Positions 1 to 6,930 of a stretch of 9,235 nt of DNA are shown piece after piece. Origin of the DNA: Thermoguttaceae bacterium (GTDB taxonomy: Bacteria; Planctomycetota; Planctomycetia; Pirellulales; Thermoguttaceae). The notes under the pieces are model-generated. The model worked only from the letters and a program-made list of their open reading frames with translations, had not been told where the DNA came from and searched no databases. The stretch lies in assembly GCA_017454585.1 (NCBI GenBank), contig JAFTCU010000326.1:1-9235 (forward strand), read 5' to 3'. The first letter of the stretch is position 1. Each line of letters opens with the position of its first letter. Both the position numbers and the translations under genes were made by a program.

Positions 1-561
1 CTGATCGCGCCCGACTCGAAGCGTTTCCTCTTCCTGCACCGCTGGAGGGGCGAGGAGGAAAAGAGTTACTGGAAGACCCGCCTGATGACGGTCAACGCGG
101 ACGGAACCGATTTGTACGTTCTGAACCCGTACAACATGACGTCGCATCTGGTCTGGCGTGACCCGACGCACATCATCGCGTACGCCCGCCGCCCGAGCCA
201 CGGCGACCGGTTTTACGTCTTCGAGGACAAAACCCAGAACACCACGCCGGTCGGGTACGACATCATGAAGGTCGATGGCCACGTTTCCTACCTGCCGCAC
301 ACGAATCAGCAGTGGATCCTGAACGATACGTACCCGGACAAGGAGCGGTACCAGCACCCGTTCATCTTCCATCTTCCGACGGAAACGAAGATCCCGCTCG
401 GCGATTTCTACCAGGCGAAGATCTTCAACGGCGAGTGGCGCTGCGACCTTCACCCGCGTGCAAGCCGGGACGGTCGGAAAGTGCTGATCGACTCGGCGCA
501 TAACGGCGGCCGCCAGATCTACATGATCGACCTGAGCGAGTATGATGAGTGGCTGAGCTAA
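1..561 (+). CDS. PD40/TolB-like beta-propeller protein, C-terminal part (5' end outside window)
   Basis: The reading frame is open from base 1 and ends at TAA 559-561, so the visible 186 residues are the C-terminal part of a longer protein. The first internal ATG, at 85, is not taken as the start because the preceding codons continue the same kind of sequence (FLFLHRW, then KTRLMTVNADGTDLYVL). The pattern 'basic facts in a short strand, then N-x-DGT-D, then L/W-x-D-P' is typical of PD40/TolB-type propeller blades. A late segment (about residues 147-180) has HPRASRDGRKVLIDSAHNGG followed by RQIYMIDL, the classic last strands of a WD40-like blade. Similar blades occur in oligogalacturonate lyase-like and other carbohydrate-related proteins, but no catalytic residues can be assigned from this fragment, so the substrate is unknown. 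Location cannot be judged without the N-terminus. The family call is fairly secure; the function is not. Confidence 0.72.
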   Translation: MIAPDSKRFLFLHRWRGEEEKSYWKTRLMTVNADGTDLYVLNPYNMTSHLVWRDPTHIIAYARRPSHGDRFYVFEDKTQNTTPVGYDIMKVDGHVSYLPHTNQQWILNDTYPDKERYQHPFIFHLPTETKIPLGDFYQAKIFNGEWRCDLHPRASRDGRKVLIDSAHNGGRQIYMIDLSEYDEWLS

Positions 562-572
562 GGGAAACAATG

Positions 573-591
573 TTGGAAACGCCGTTTCCAA
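573..591. repeat. 19-nt perfect palindrome just after the propeller gene
   Basis: Nine-base arms, TTGGAAACG and CGTTTCCAA, flank a single central C. It begins 11 bases after the TAA of the propeller gene, directly after AGGGAAAC (562-569). No T-run follows, so it is not a standard intrinsic terminator. It could be a 3'-end hairpin, a protein-binding palindrome, or a degenerate relative of the GGGAAAC...GTTTCCC elements at 6931 and 8083. The palindrome is read directly; its role is unknown. Confidence 0.5.
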
Positions 592-612
592 TTATGAATT
601 AGAATTATGAAT
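590..612. repeat. Short AT-rich direct repeat (AATTATGAAT x2)
   Basis: AATTATGAAT occurs at 590-599 and again at 603-612, a 13-base period. The unit resembles the AATAATGAAT units that build the large inverted repeat at 8318-8399, suggesting one class of AT-rich intergenic repeat. No function can be assigned. Confidence 0.4.
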
Positions 613-614
613 CA

Positions 615-675
615 GGGACGATACTTCCAGTGTCATAAAAGACTTTTTTCAGATGACGCTGGAAGCCTCGTTCCC
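615..675 (+). promoter_or_regulatory. Strong hairpin in the leader of the LOG-family gene
   Basis: CTTCCAGTGTCAT (624-636) pairs with ATGACGCTGGAAG (653-665): 13 positions with one G-U-type mismatch and a 16-base loop. Inside the loop AAAAG and CTTTT can pair further. Outside it, GGGACG (615-620) can pair with CGTTCCC (669-675) with one bulged base. The structure ends 16 bases before the AGGAAGG ribosome binding site of the gene starting at 706. It could be a structured 5' leader, a terminator of upstream transcription (a T6 run at 644-649 lies in the loop, not after the stem), or a dispersed palindromic element. No known riboswitch was recognised. Confidence 0.5.
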
Positions 676-705
676 AAAATCATCATCTACAGGAAGGCAA
701 AAATC

Positions 706-1587
706 ATGAAAGACGAAACCAACGAACTCCCAACTTCTCTGGAACTCAAAAGCAATCCGAGCTACCGGCTTGCGTACCAGGACGAAGATCTGATGAACCA
801 GGACGAATTGCGCCCGGTCCGGCTGATGATGGAGTCCCTCAAACCCGACCTTGCGTTCGATAAAGCGAACATCGACTCGACGATCGTCGTGTTCGGCAGC
901 GCGCGCATCGTAGATCGGGAGACGGCCGAGCACAATCTGACGGCGGCCCAAATCCTTCTGGAAGAAAAACCGAAAGACGCCCGCCGGAAAACGCGGGTGG
1001 AACGGGCGAAAAAGATCGTGGAGCTGAGCCGCTACTACGACATGGCGCGCGAATTTGGCAGGATCGTTTCTGAGGAATGCAAAGCCGACAGCCGCCGGAA
1101 CTATGTCATCATCACCGGCGGCGGCCCGGGAATTATGGAAGCGGCCAACCGAGGTGCGTATGACGCCGATTACCCGTCCATTGGTCTGAATATTGATCTT
1201 CCGATGGAACAGGAACCCAACCGGTACATCACGCCCGAATTCTGCTTCCACTTTAACTATTTCGCCATTCGCAAGATGCACTTCCTGCACCGAGCCAAGG
1301 CACTGGTCGCTTTTCCGGGCGGAATGGGTACACTCGACGAACTGTTTGAGGCCCTGACACTCCGCCAAACCCGCAAAATGCAGCACATCCCAATCATTTT
1401 GTTTGGTGTGAAAGATTTCTGGAGAAAGATTATAGACCTGCCTGCCATGGTGGATTTCGGTGTTATTTCTGAAGATGACCTGGACCTTTTCTATGAGGCG
1501 GAAAGCGCACAGCAGGCGTGGGACTACATCAAGCGCTACCACGCAGTCCATGGTGAAGAGGCCCAGAAAGAACGTCGTCGGGATTAG
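706..1587 (+). CDS. LOG-family (lysine decarboxylase-like) nucleotide 5'-monophosphate nucleosidase/phosphoribohydrolase
   Basis: The 293-residue protein has both family signatures: GGGPGIMEAA at about residues 138-147 and PGGMGTLDE at 204-212, the paired glycine-rich loops of the LOG/TIGR00730 Rossmann fold that bind the nucleotide phosphate and supply the catalytic Arg/Glu region. Known members cleave the N-glycosidic bond of nucleoside monophosphates (cytokinin activation in plants, nucleotide turnover in bacteria such as PpnN); true lysine decarboxylase activity is not expected. I chose ATG 706 because AGGAAGG lies 9 bases upstream; an in-frame ATG at 607 would add 33 residues translated from the hairpin region and has no ribosome binding site. 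Between the first strand (VVFGSARI) and the GGG loop is a basic helical insertion (about residues 75-110), seen in larger LOG proteins. It probably acts in the cytosol. The gene stands alone; fliQ downstream has its own promoter. The exact substrate is not readable. Confidence 0.88.
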   Translation: MKDETNELPTSLELKSNPSYRLAYQDEDLMNQDELRPVRLMMESLKPDLAFDKANIDSTIVVFGSARIVDRETAEHNLTAAQILLEEKPKDARRKTRVERAKKIVELSRYYDMAREFGRIVSEECKADSRRNYVIITGGGPGIMEAANRGAYDADYPSIGLNIDLPMEQEPNRYITPEFCFHFNYFAIRKMHFLHRAKALVAFPGGMGTLDELFEALTLRQTRKMQHIPIILFGVKDFWRKIIDLPAMVDFGVISEDDLDLFYEAESAQQAWDYIKRYHAVHGEEAQKERRRD

Positions 1588-1589
1588 TC

Positions 1590-1618
1590 TTGACAGAAGT
1601 GAAAGTTTGGGGTAAAAT
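1590..1618 (+). promoter_or_regulatory. Sigma70-type promoter of fliQR
   Basis: TTGACA (1590-1595, a perfect -35) is followed by a 17-base spacer and TAAAAT (1613-1618, five of six matches to the -10 consensus). It starts two bases after the TAG of the LOG gene and predicts a transcript start near 1625, giving a leader of about 52 bases before fliQ. The form is that of a housekeeping promoter; no sigma54 GG/GC or FliA-type motif was seen. This is prediction from sequence only. Confidence 0.68.
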
Positions 1619-1661
1619 GCAATTTATCGCCTACGAGCCTAAAAAACATTTTTCCCAAACT
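1604..1661. repeat. Inverted repeat spanning the fliQR promoter and leader
   Basis: AGTTTGGGGTAAAATG (1604-1619) matches the reverse complement of CATTTTTCCCAAACT (1647-1661), with an 8-base perfect core (AGTTTGGG/CCCAAACT) and one extra base in the left arm. The left arm covers part of the promoter spacer and all of the -10; the right arm ends just upstream of the fliQ ribosome binding site. A transcript starting near 1625 would lack the left arm, so an RNA hairpin would form only on read-through from the LOG gene. Alternatively the arms are two half-operators. Function is unknown. Confidence 0.45.
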
Positions 1662-1677
1662 CTCTCAGGAGTTCCTC

Positions 1678-1947
1678 ATGGAATCCAGCGCAATCCTTGA
1701 ACTCGGCCGAAACGCCATCATGCTGACGCTCAATCTCGCACTTCCAGTGCTTCTCACCGCGATGCTGGTCGGTTTTCTCGTTGGCCTGTTTCAGGCACTG
1801 ACACAGATCCAGGAGCAGACGTTGGCGTTCGTCCCGAAAGTCATCGCGGTTCTGCTTGTTCTGAGCCTCATGATGCCGTGGATGCTCTCCACCATGACGG
1901 AATTTATGCGGGAAGTCATTCAAGGAATCCCGGGGAATCTGCCGTAA
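1678..1947 (+). CDS. fliQ: Flagellar export gate protein FliQ
   Basis: This 89-residue protein has the normal length of FliQ, a two-helix membrane subunit of the flagellar type III export gate (with FliP and FliR). Two hydrophobic segments are visible, about residues 14-38 and 50-72, joined by the family hallmark GLFQALTQIQEQTLAFVPK. ATG 1678 is preceded by AGGAG about nine bases upstream. Its stop TAA shares its last A with the ATG of fliR (TAATG), so translation is probably coupled. fliP, which usually precedes fliQ, is not upstream here; the neighbour is a LOG-family gene with a fresh promoter between them. The FliQ/SctS family covers both flagellar and virulence-type systems; overall sequence and the company of FliR/FlhB types favour flagellar, though no flagellum-only gene lies in the window. 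Confidence 0.9.
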   Translation: MESSAILELGRNAIMLTLNLALPVLLTAMLVGFLVGLFQALTQIQEQTLAFVPKVIAVLLVLSLMMPWMLSTMTEFMREVIQGIPGNLP

Positions 1948-2711
1948 TGGAAACCGTTCTGTTTCTTACAGCCTCGCAGTTCGTGCTGATACTTGCGCGG
2001 CTTTTGGCGATGCTGATGATCGCCCCGATGTTCTCGGGAAAAATCGTTCCGATTCGTTTTCGTGCAGTTCTGGCGGTTCTTCTGGCCGTTTTGATGTCAC
2101 TCCACCAGAAAACAACGGTGAGCTGTTTCGTGAACACCGCGAGCTGGCTGGACGAAGGTTTTCTGTGTGCCCTGCTCTGTGAATTGCTCCTCGGTCTGCT
2201 TCTCGGAGCCGCGGCACTTCTTTTTTTCGGAGCTTTGCGGACGACTGGAACGATCATCGCGTACGTCGGCGGGATTTCATTCCCCATGGATGGTGGTCTT
2301 ACCAACGACGCAGCCCCAATTACCGCTTCTTTTTTTTACCTGCTCGGTACCGCCGTGGTTTTTCTCTGCGGTGGGCACTTGCTTCTTATCGAGGCGATCC
2401 TCAGGACTTTCGCGACCTATCCGGTCGGGATGGTTCCTTCACTGGCAGAGCTCGTGAAGTCCCTGCCGGACGTTTTCATTCTGGGGTTTCAGGTCAGCGT
2501 TCTGATGGCGCTTCCCATCATCGCGGTCGTTCTTCTGGCGCAGTTGGGACTTGCTATCCTGAACCGGGTCATGCCACAGTTGGATGTTTTCGGGCTGGCG
2601 TTTCCAGTGAACGTGCTGGCGTTGCTCTTTATGCTCTCTCTGACGATTGGCGGAGCTCTGATGCTCTTCGAGACTGAATACGAAAAAGTGATCCAGAATT
2701 TCCTTCGTTAA
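1947..2711 (+). CDS. fliR: Flagellar export gate protein FliR
   Basis: The 254-residue product is a polytopic membrane protein of normal FliR length. Hydrophobic stretches fill most of it: about residues 5-30, 38-50, 70-100, 125-150, 180-205 and 215-245. The C-terminal region holds the conserved segment NRVMPQLDVFGLAFPVN, typical of FliR/SctT. In the export gate FliR forms the pore with FliP and FliQ, and FlhB wraps around it. The frame is open further upstream, to an ATG at 1878, but ATG 1947, overlapping the fliQ stop, is chosen because the hydrophobic N-terminus (METVLFLTASQFVLILARLL) begins there and the overlap is the common arrangement. A GGGGA lies about ten bases upstream. The gene ends 18 bases from the stop of flhB on the opposite strand. 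In many flagellar operons flhB follows fliR on the same strand; here it does not. Confidence 0.9.
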   Translation: METVLFLTASQFVLILARLLAMLMIAPMFSGKIVPIRFRAVLAVLLAVLMSLHQKTTVSCFVNTASWLDEGFLCALLCELLLGLLLGAAALLFFGALRTTGTIIAYVGGISFPMDGGLTNDAAPITASFFYLLGTAVVFLCGGHLLLIEAILRTFATYPVGMVPSLAELVKSLPDVFILGFQVSVLMALPIIAVVLLAQLGLAILNRVMPQLDVFGLAFPVNVLALLFMLSLTIGGALMLFETEYEKVIQNFLR

Positions 2712-2729
2712 CCCGGGGATCGGTCGTCT

Positions 2730-3467
2730 TTACCTCATCCGCTCCCGAATTCTTTGTTTCACATTAGGATCGCCTTCCGAGATTTTGATCTCTTCCTTCA
2801 TCTGCTCGAACGTCATCTTGAGACGCTGGTTGTGGCGGTAATACTGCCAGCCGTAATCTGCCAGCGCAAGGAGAAAAAGCACTGCGGCAATTTTCACGCC
2901 CGTTCCAAGGACAACCGACTCCATTTTTTTAACCGCCGCCGAAAAATCCATCGCATACATCGAAGCGAGGACTGGAAGCTGACCGAGGACCATCCAGAAA
3001 ATGAAGGCTGCCACAAAACCAACTTTCGCGACTCCAAAGACAGCGGCTGCCAGAGAGTCCAGTGAGAAAATACGAAGCAGGCCCGCGCCGGGATTCACGT
3101 GTTTCCAGTCGGGGGCCATACGTGAGGGCAGAAACAGGAACTGGGTCTGAAGAAGCGAAACGAGCGAGACCATGATCGGGACCAACGCCAGGATCGGAGC
3201 GACGAGAAAAAGAGCCTGACGGATCCACGTGTTCCAAAGATTCAGAAACTCATCGGGTGTCATTTCGAGCCAGGCTCCCTGCGACCACGCGATTTGCGCA
3301 CTCTGAACGGGAACATCAACAAGAAAACCTTCAAAACCCCAGAAAAGTAACATTCCGGTCAATAGCATGGACGCGCTGACGAGGTCGCGGCTCAAAGCCA
3401 CTTCGCCCTTTTCGCGCATTTTTTGCCGATGACGAGGGGTTGGTTCAAAAGATCGGTCTTCACTCAT
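2730..3467 (-). CDS. flhB: FlhB membrane domain only: flagellar export switch protein lacking its autocleaving cytoplasmic domain
   Basis: The N-terminus (FEPTPRHRQKMREKGEVALS) and the linker (MKEEIKISEGDPNVKQRIRE, residues about 223-242) identify FlhB. Four hydrophobic segments lie near residues 30-50, 85-113, 140-170 and 187-210. Family members are normally about 350-380 residues: the membrane part is followed by a cytoplasmic domain that cleaves itself at NPTH and switches export from rod/hook to filament proteins. This protein stops at 245, right after RERMR and roughly 20-25 residues before NPTH would come. The next bases belong to fliR on the other strand, and no NPTH-bearing frame occurs in the window. 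So it is either a split FlhB, with the C-terminal domain encoded elsewhere, or a truncated gene. The rest of the frame is intact, with no internal stop. It starts 15 bases after lptD, probably in one transcript; the ribosome binding site is weak. Confidence 0.86.
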   Translation of the reverse strand: MSEDRSFEPTPRHRQKMREKGEVALSRDLVSASMLLTGMLLFWGFEGFLVDVPVQSAQIAWSQGAWLEMTPDEFLNLWNTWIRQALFLVAPILALVPIMVSLVSLLQTQFLFLPSRMAPDWKHVNPGAGLLRIFSLDSLAAAVFGVAKVGFVAAFIFWMVLGQLPVLASMYAMDFSAAVKKMESVVLGTGVKIAAVLFLLALADYGWQYYRHNQRLKMTFEQMKEEIKISEGDPNVKQRIRERMR

Positions 3468-3482
3468 ATCAGCTGCGGCCTG

Positions 3483-6400
3483 TTAATCGATTCCGTCCAC
3501 ACCTGGCGGGGCGATGTTGAAAAGTCTTGCCGTATTTCCCTTCTTGCCGAAACGTGGTTCCAGCGAGAAGTTGATCGAGAAGTTATCTGACGGATTATCA
3601 TACGCCACGCCGGCCGTAAAGAGGAACGACTCTCCGACTCGTGTGAAACTGATTCCTTCTCCGATGTTTCCTTTTCCTGAGACGTCGAACGTGCTGACGA
3701 AAGTCGAGGTCCATTTCTCGGACATGCGGTAATTGTAGCCCAGACGCATCACCACGTTTTCCACGGAACCGGTCAGCCAGTGCAGACTTGCAAAAACGGA
3801 ACCTTTTCCGGGCCGGTCGATGATGGTCCCGACGTCGATCATCTTCATACCACCGTCAAAGAAGTCGAACATACCGGACGTGTAAAGCACAACACGGTCG
3901 CCGGGATACCAACGCAGATCGTAGTCCCAAAGCCCTACCACGGACCCGAAATTGTCGCGGTCAGGATCCGGATAAATATTTAAGTTCGTATCGAACGTGA
4001 GCCAATCGACGATCCGTTCCCGGCCGGGCATTCCGCGTTTCGTCTGCCAGCGGTGATTCATCCCGATACGGATCAGGCCAAGATCGTCAGCAAGTTCCGT
4101 GTTCCCGGTGACCCAGCCGCCGATGTTGCTGCGCACGGCGTAACTACGGAGCTGGTACTTCTTCGGGATCGGAAGTCCTCCAAAGAGAGTCGAGCTCATG
4201 TGGTGCGAAAAATCGTAAAGGGACCTGTCGTCGATCGGGTCGTAAAGAGGAAGTTCATCCACGCTCTTGTTCGCCCCGGCAATCATGGCCTCCAGACGGA
4301 AATCAACCTTGTGCATGATCCCGTTCACGTTCAGGAGGTGGTTATGCCAGTCGTAGTACTGCCACATCGGAAGGTTCATTCGGAGCCCCACCTGACCGTA
4401 TAGCCGGCTCGCGTCATCTCCGTTAACGTCCTCGCCCCAATAGGCGGCTTCGCCGATCGCGAACGGTACGACTTTGACCACACCAGCCTGGAACGGGTAC
4501 GCGATTTCGTGCCGGGTGGACGTACGAAGCCCTCTTCGGTCCTGTTCCCAGTCAAGCCGATGCCAAAATGCGCGGTCAGCCAGGTCCTCAGGAACCGTAT
4601 CGGGGAAAAGATGGACGTAACCGATCTCCGAGTACGAACTCCACGTCAGCGCATCATTCAGAAGCGGTTGGCCAAGCCAATAGAAATCAAGCTGCGGGAG
4701 ACGCTGTGTCTGCGTGTGGAAATTGTTCGTACGGACGTCGGCCCAAATCGAGAGAGACCGGTTTTCGTCCTGCTTGCGGATTTCCAGCTGTGTCGGACGA
4801 TCCGGCTGTGTGTACCAACTGTCCTGGAAGTACTCTTCCTGGAAATTTCGGTCACTGTAAACACCAAGCTGGAAACGCAGTTCCCAGTCGTTCCCGAAGG
4901 TGCTTTTATGACGGCCTAATAGCTGATAACGCAGTTCCTTTTCAGGGGTCAGTTCCCGGCGGCCTTTCCCTATATTGTCCTTTCCTGTGTCGTAAATCGC
5001 CCAGACGTCAAAATCCCCGGAGCCTTTCCCTGACAAAAAGCCGAGTGGGATTTCCTGTCCCTCACCCATTCGATTGTAGGAAAATTCCGTTCCAAGTCCC
5101 GGCCCGCGTTTCGTGTACCACGATGCGTTCAAATCCCAGCTTGTCCCTTGAGGCGGCGCCTCGATCCCAAGCAGGCGATAAGCGTCAAACCCGATGATCG
5201 GCTGCACACCGAAGATGGAGTCGTTACGAATCGAAAATTTATTAATGATCTGTGACGGCGAATTCATCGGAGCCGCAAAGTAAGGGAGGTAGAAAACCGG
5301 GACGTTTCCGACTTTCACCATGGTATCACGAGCGATCAAATCCTTTTTCGAGTCCATAACTGGCTCACCCGTTACGGAATCATAAACCGGTTCGCCCGTG
5401 TATCGGTTTTTGTGTGGGATCTCCTGATTACGCAGAATTACCTGTCCCATCTGAAAACGATACATCGGTTCACCGATGCGGCTCGTAGTCACGAACGTGT
5501 CGTTTGCCATCAGGACCCCTTCTTCCGGCATACGAATTTCTTCGGCCCGCAGACGAATCAGCCCTTCCACGTTCGGGATCGTGGCGAAAACCTCCGCCTC
5601 ACGAATCAACCCACGGTGTGTCGAAACATCGAAGTACATTTTCTCGGCATAGATCTCCTGGTCGCCCTGCCGGAAAATGATGTTCCCCTCCATGTAGAGT
5701 TCCACGTGATTGTTCGTCAAATCAAGCGAGTAATCCTGACTGATCTGGCTCAAATCAACGTCCGACCAGACGACCAAACGGTCCGCCGAAATGTCGATCG
5801 TACCGATTTGAATGGCCTGGTTGGCCGGAAAGTTCTTCATTCCCTTGAGCGCTTCATCCGCGCCATCGATCAAGAGCATGACCCCTTTGTCGAAAATTGC
5901 CACGGATTTGTGCGTCGCCTCGTCGTAAGAAAAACGCATTTCCAGTGGGACGTCGTTTCTCTGGAAGAAACCGATCTTGCGGGTACCGGGTTTCGGAATG
6001 TTCGGGTCAAACGAAGAAACGTCGCCGGCGCGGATCTCACCGTGGGTCGAAAGAACGTCCGGAAGTGTTTCCGTACCATCGGCCGTATGAAGGGGCTGCT
6101 CTGCCGGAACAACCGTCCCTGCGCCCGTCACAGGCGTTTCGGACCGATTGTCTTTTGTGAACTCAAAAGACGGAAGCGAGTCGGAAAAATCGGTCAGGAG
6201 CAGCTTTGCCGGCTGGAACATTCTGTCGAATGCCCGCTTGTAAAGCGCGTCCAGTTCTGGAGCCGCAGCTGTTTCGGCGGCCACATTTGAAATGGAACTG
6301 GCCGTCAAACGCCCTGCCCACGTTTTCCCCTTCACTCGCGAAGTCGTGCGGGATGTCACGAACTCGATCTCCACGTCATCCTCGAGGTAAAGCAGGACCG

Positions 6401-6818
6401 GCTGGACGCTCGCAGGAGTTTCCGAATCGGCGCTGGTTTCGTCCAACTGAACGGGCCCGACCCACAAAACCATTTTGTCGGCGCGGAACGAGTCGTTTCC
6501 CAGGCGAAGATGGCATTTCCCGGCGAGCACGTACACGGTGTACGTGCCTTCCTTCCGGGTGGTGATGTCCGTCGCGGTGAAAACGACCGGGCCGTTGGAA
6601 TTCTCGCGCGGGTAGGAAATCCCCAAATTGTCCGTCAGCGTCGGGACGATTTTGTAATGGTCAGAATACTGCGGTTCCTCGGCCTGAACCTGAGCAAAAA
6701 ATGCGAGGTAAAACGCCAGAAAAAACCCAAAAGTGCATACTGTCCCCGCACAGAAGAAACGGTTTTTTCTTCTGTTTTGCCGGGAATCGGTGCTAAAATT
6801 GGGAGTTTGGGCAATCAT
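3483..6818 (-). CDS. lptD: LptD-like outer-membrane LPS assembly protein (OstA-like N-domain plus beta-barrel)
   Basis: The 1111-residue product begins with a basic stretch and a long hydrophobic segment (about residues 21-42) ending in AQVQA at 46, a likely signal peptidase I site. Two OstA/LptA-like beta-jellyroll stretches follow: about 93-120 (YVLAGKCHLRLGNDSFRADK) and about 340-430 (ISADRLVVW ... NNHVELYMEGNIIFRQGDQE ... YAEKMYFD). Near 507, VGNVPVFYLPYFAAP is the junction motif that leads into the barrel in LptD. The rest, to residue 1111, is rich in alternating aromatic strands and fits the barrel. LptD inserts lipopolysaccharide into the outer leaflet of the outer membrane. It is longer than the roughly 780-residue E. 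coli protein because of an extended N-terminal half with a low-complexity linker (about 120-280). Only one cysteine remains after signal cleavage, so the inter-domain disulfides of E. coli LptD cannot form. flhB follows 15 bases downstream. Family is clear; strict orthology is inferred. Confidence 0.85.
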   Translation of the reverse strand: MIAQTPNFSTDSRQNRRKNRFFCAGTVCTFGFFLAFYLAFFAQVQAEEPQYSDHYKIVPTLTDNLGISYPRENSNGPVVFTATDITTRKEGTYTVYVLAGKCHLRLGNDSFRADKMVLWVGPVQLDETSADSETPASVQPVLLYLEDDVEIEFVTSRTTSRVKGKTWAGRLTASSISNVAAETAAAPELDALYKRAFDRMFQPAKLLLTDFSDSLPSFEFTKDNRSETPVTGAGTVVPAEQPLHTADGTETLPDVLSTHGEIRAGDVSSFDPNIPKPGTRKIGFFQRNDVPLEMRFSYDEATHKSVAIFDKGVMLLIDGADEALKGMKNFPANQAIQIGTIDISADRLVVWSDVDLSQISQDYSLDLTNNHVELYMEGNIIFRQGDQEIYAEKMYFDVSTHRGLIREAEVFATIPNVEGLIRLRAEEIRMPEEGVLMANDTFVTTSRIGEPMYRFQMGQVILRNQEIPHKNRYTGEPVYDSVTGEPVMDSKKDLIARDTMVKVGNVPVFYLPYFAAPMNSPSQIINKFSIRNDSIFGVQPIIGFDAYRLLGIEAPPQGTSWDLNASWYTKRGPGLGTEFSYNRMGEGQEIPLGFLSGKGSGDFDVWAIYDTGKDNIGKGRRELTPEKELRYQLLGRHKSTFGNDWELRFQLGVYSDRNFQEEYFQDSWYTQPDRPTQLEIRKQDENRSLSIWADVRTNNFHTQTQRLPQLDFYWLGQPLLNDALTWSSYSEIGYVHLFPDTVPEDLADRAFWHRLDWEQDRRGLRTSTRHEIAYPFQAGVVKVVPFAIGEAAYWGEDVNGDDASRLYGQVGLRMNLPMWQYYDWHNHLLNVNGIMHKVDFRLEAMIAGANKSVDELPLYDPIDDRSLYDFSHHMSSTLFGGLPIPKKYQLRSYAVRSNIGGWVTGNTELADDLGLIRIGMNHRWQTKRGMPGRERIVDWLTFDTNLNIYPDPDRDNFGSVVGLWDYDLRWYPGDRVVLYTSGMFDFFDGGMKMIDVGTIIDRPGKGSVFASLHWLTGSVENVVMRLGYNYRMSEKWTSTFVSTFDVSGKGNIGEGISFTRVGESFLFTAGVAYDNPSDNFSINFSLEPRFGKKGNTARLFNIAPPGVDGID

Positions 6819-6827
6819 AATCGCTCA

Positions 6828-6856
6828 AGTATAGAAAAAAAGATGAAAAAAAGCAA
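6828..6856 (-). promoter_or_regulatory. Candidate promoter of lptD, giving a nearly leaderless mRNA
   Basis: On the minus strand TATACT (6833-6828, five of six matches) lies 17 bases from TTGCTT (6856-6851), a weak -35 starting TTG. The predicted start, near 6821, would leave about three bases before the ATG at 6818. The start codon has no clear ribosome binding site, which fits a leaderless message. Long T-tracts fill the spacer and upstream DNA. The -35 is poor, so this is tentative. Confidence 0.4.
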
Positions 6857-6930
6857 GAGAAAAAAGAGAAAATTTTTTATTTTTGCTAAAGATTTGGAAG
6901 AGTTTTGACGAATGAAAAACACCTTTCATC

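Noticed and set aside
607..705. Upstream ATG at 607 as the start of the LOG protein
   Set aside because: It would translate the hairpin region, lacks a ribosome binding site, and adds residues unlike the family; ATG 706 has AGGAAGG at a good distance.
649..1551. Long minus-strand open frame (300 codons) opposite the LOG gene
   Set aside because: It is antisense to a gene with clear family motifs; its own translation has no recognisable motif and it has no good start context.
2711..2732. A frameshift that would restore the FlhB C-terminal domain
   Set aside because: The other two frames past the stop do not give the expected RxMMxxVPxAD...NPTH wording, and the DNA soon becomes fliR on the opposite strand.
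5412..6290. Long plus-strand open frame (292 codons) inside the lptD-like gene
   Set aside because: Its composition (His/Arg/Val-rich) is typical of a shadow frame, and the opposite strand codes for a recognised protein.
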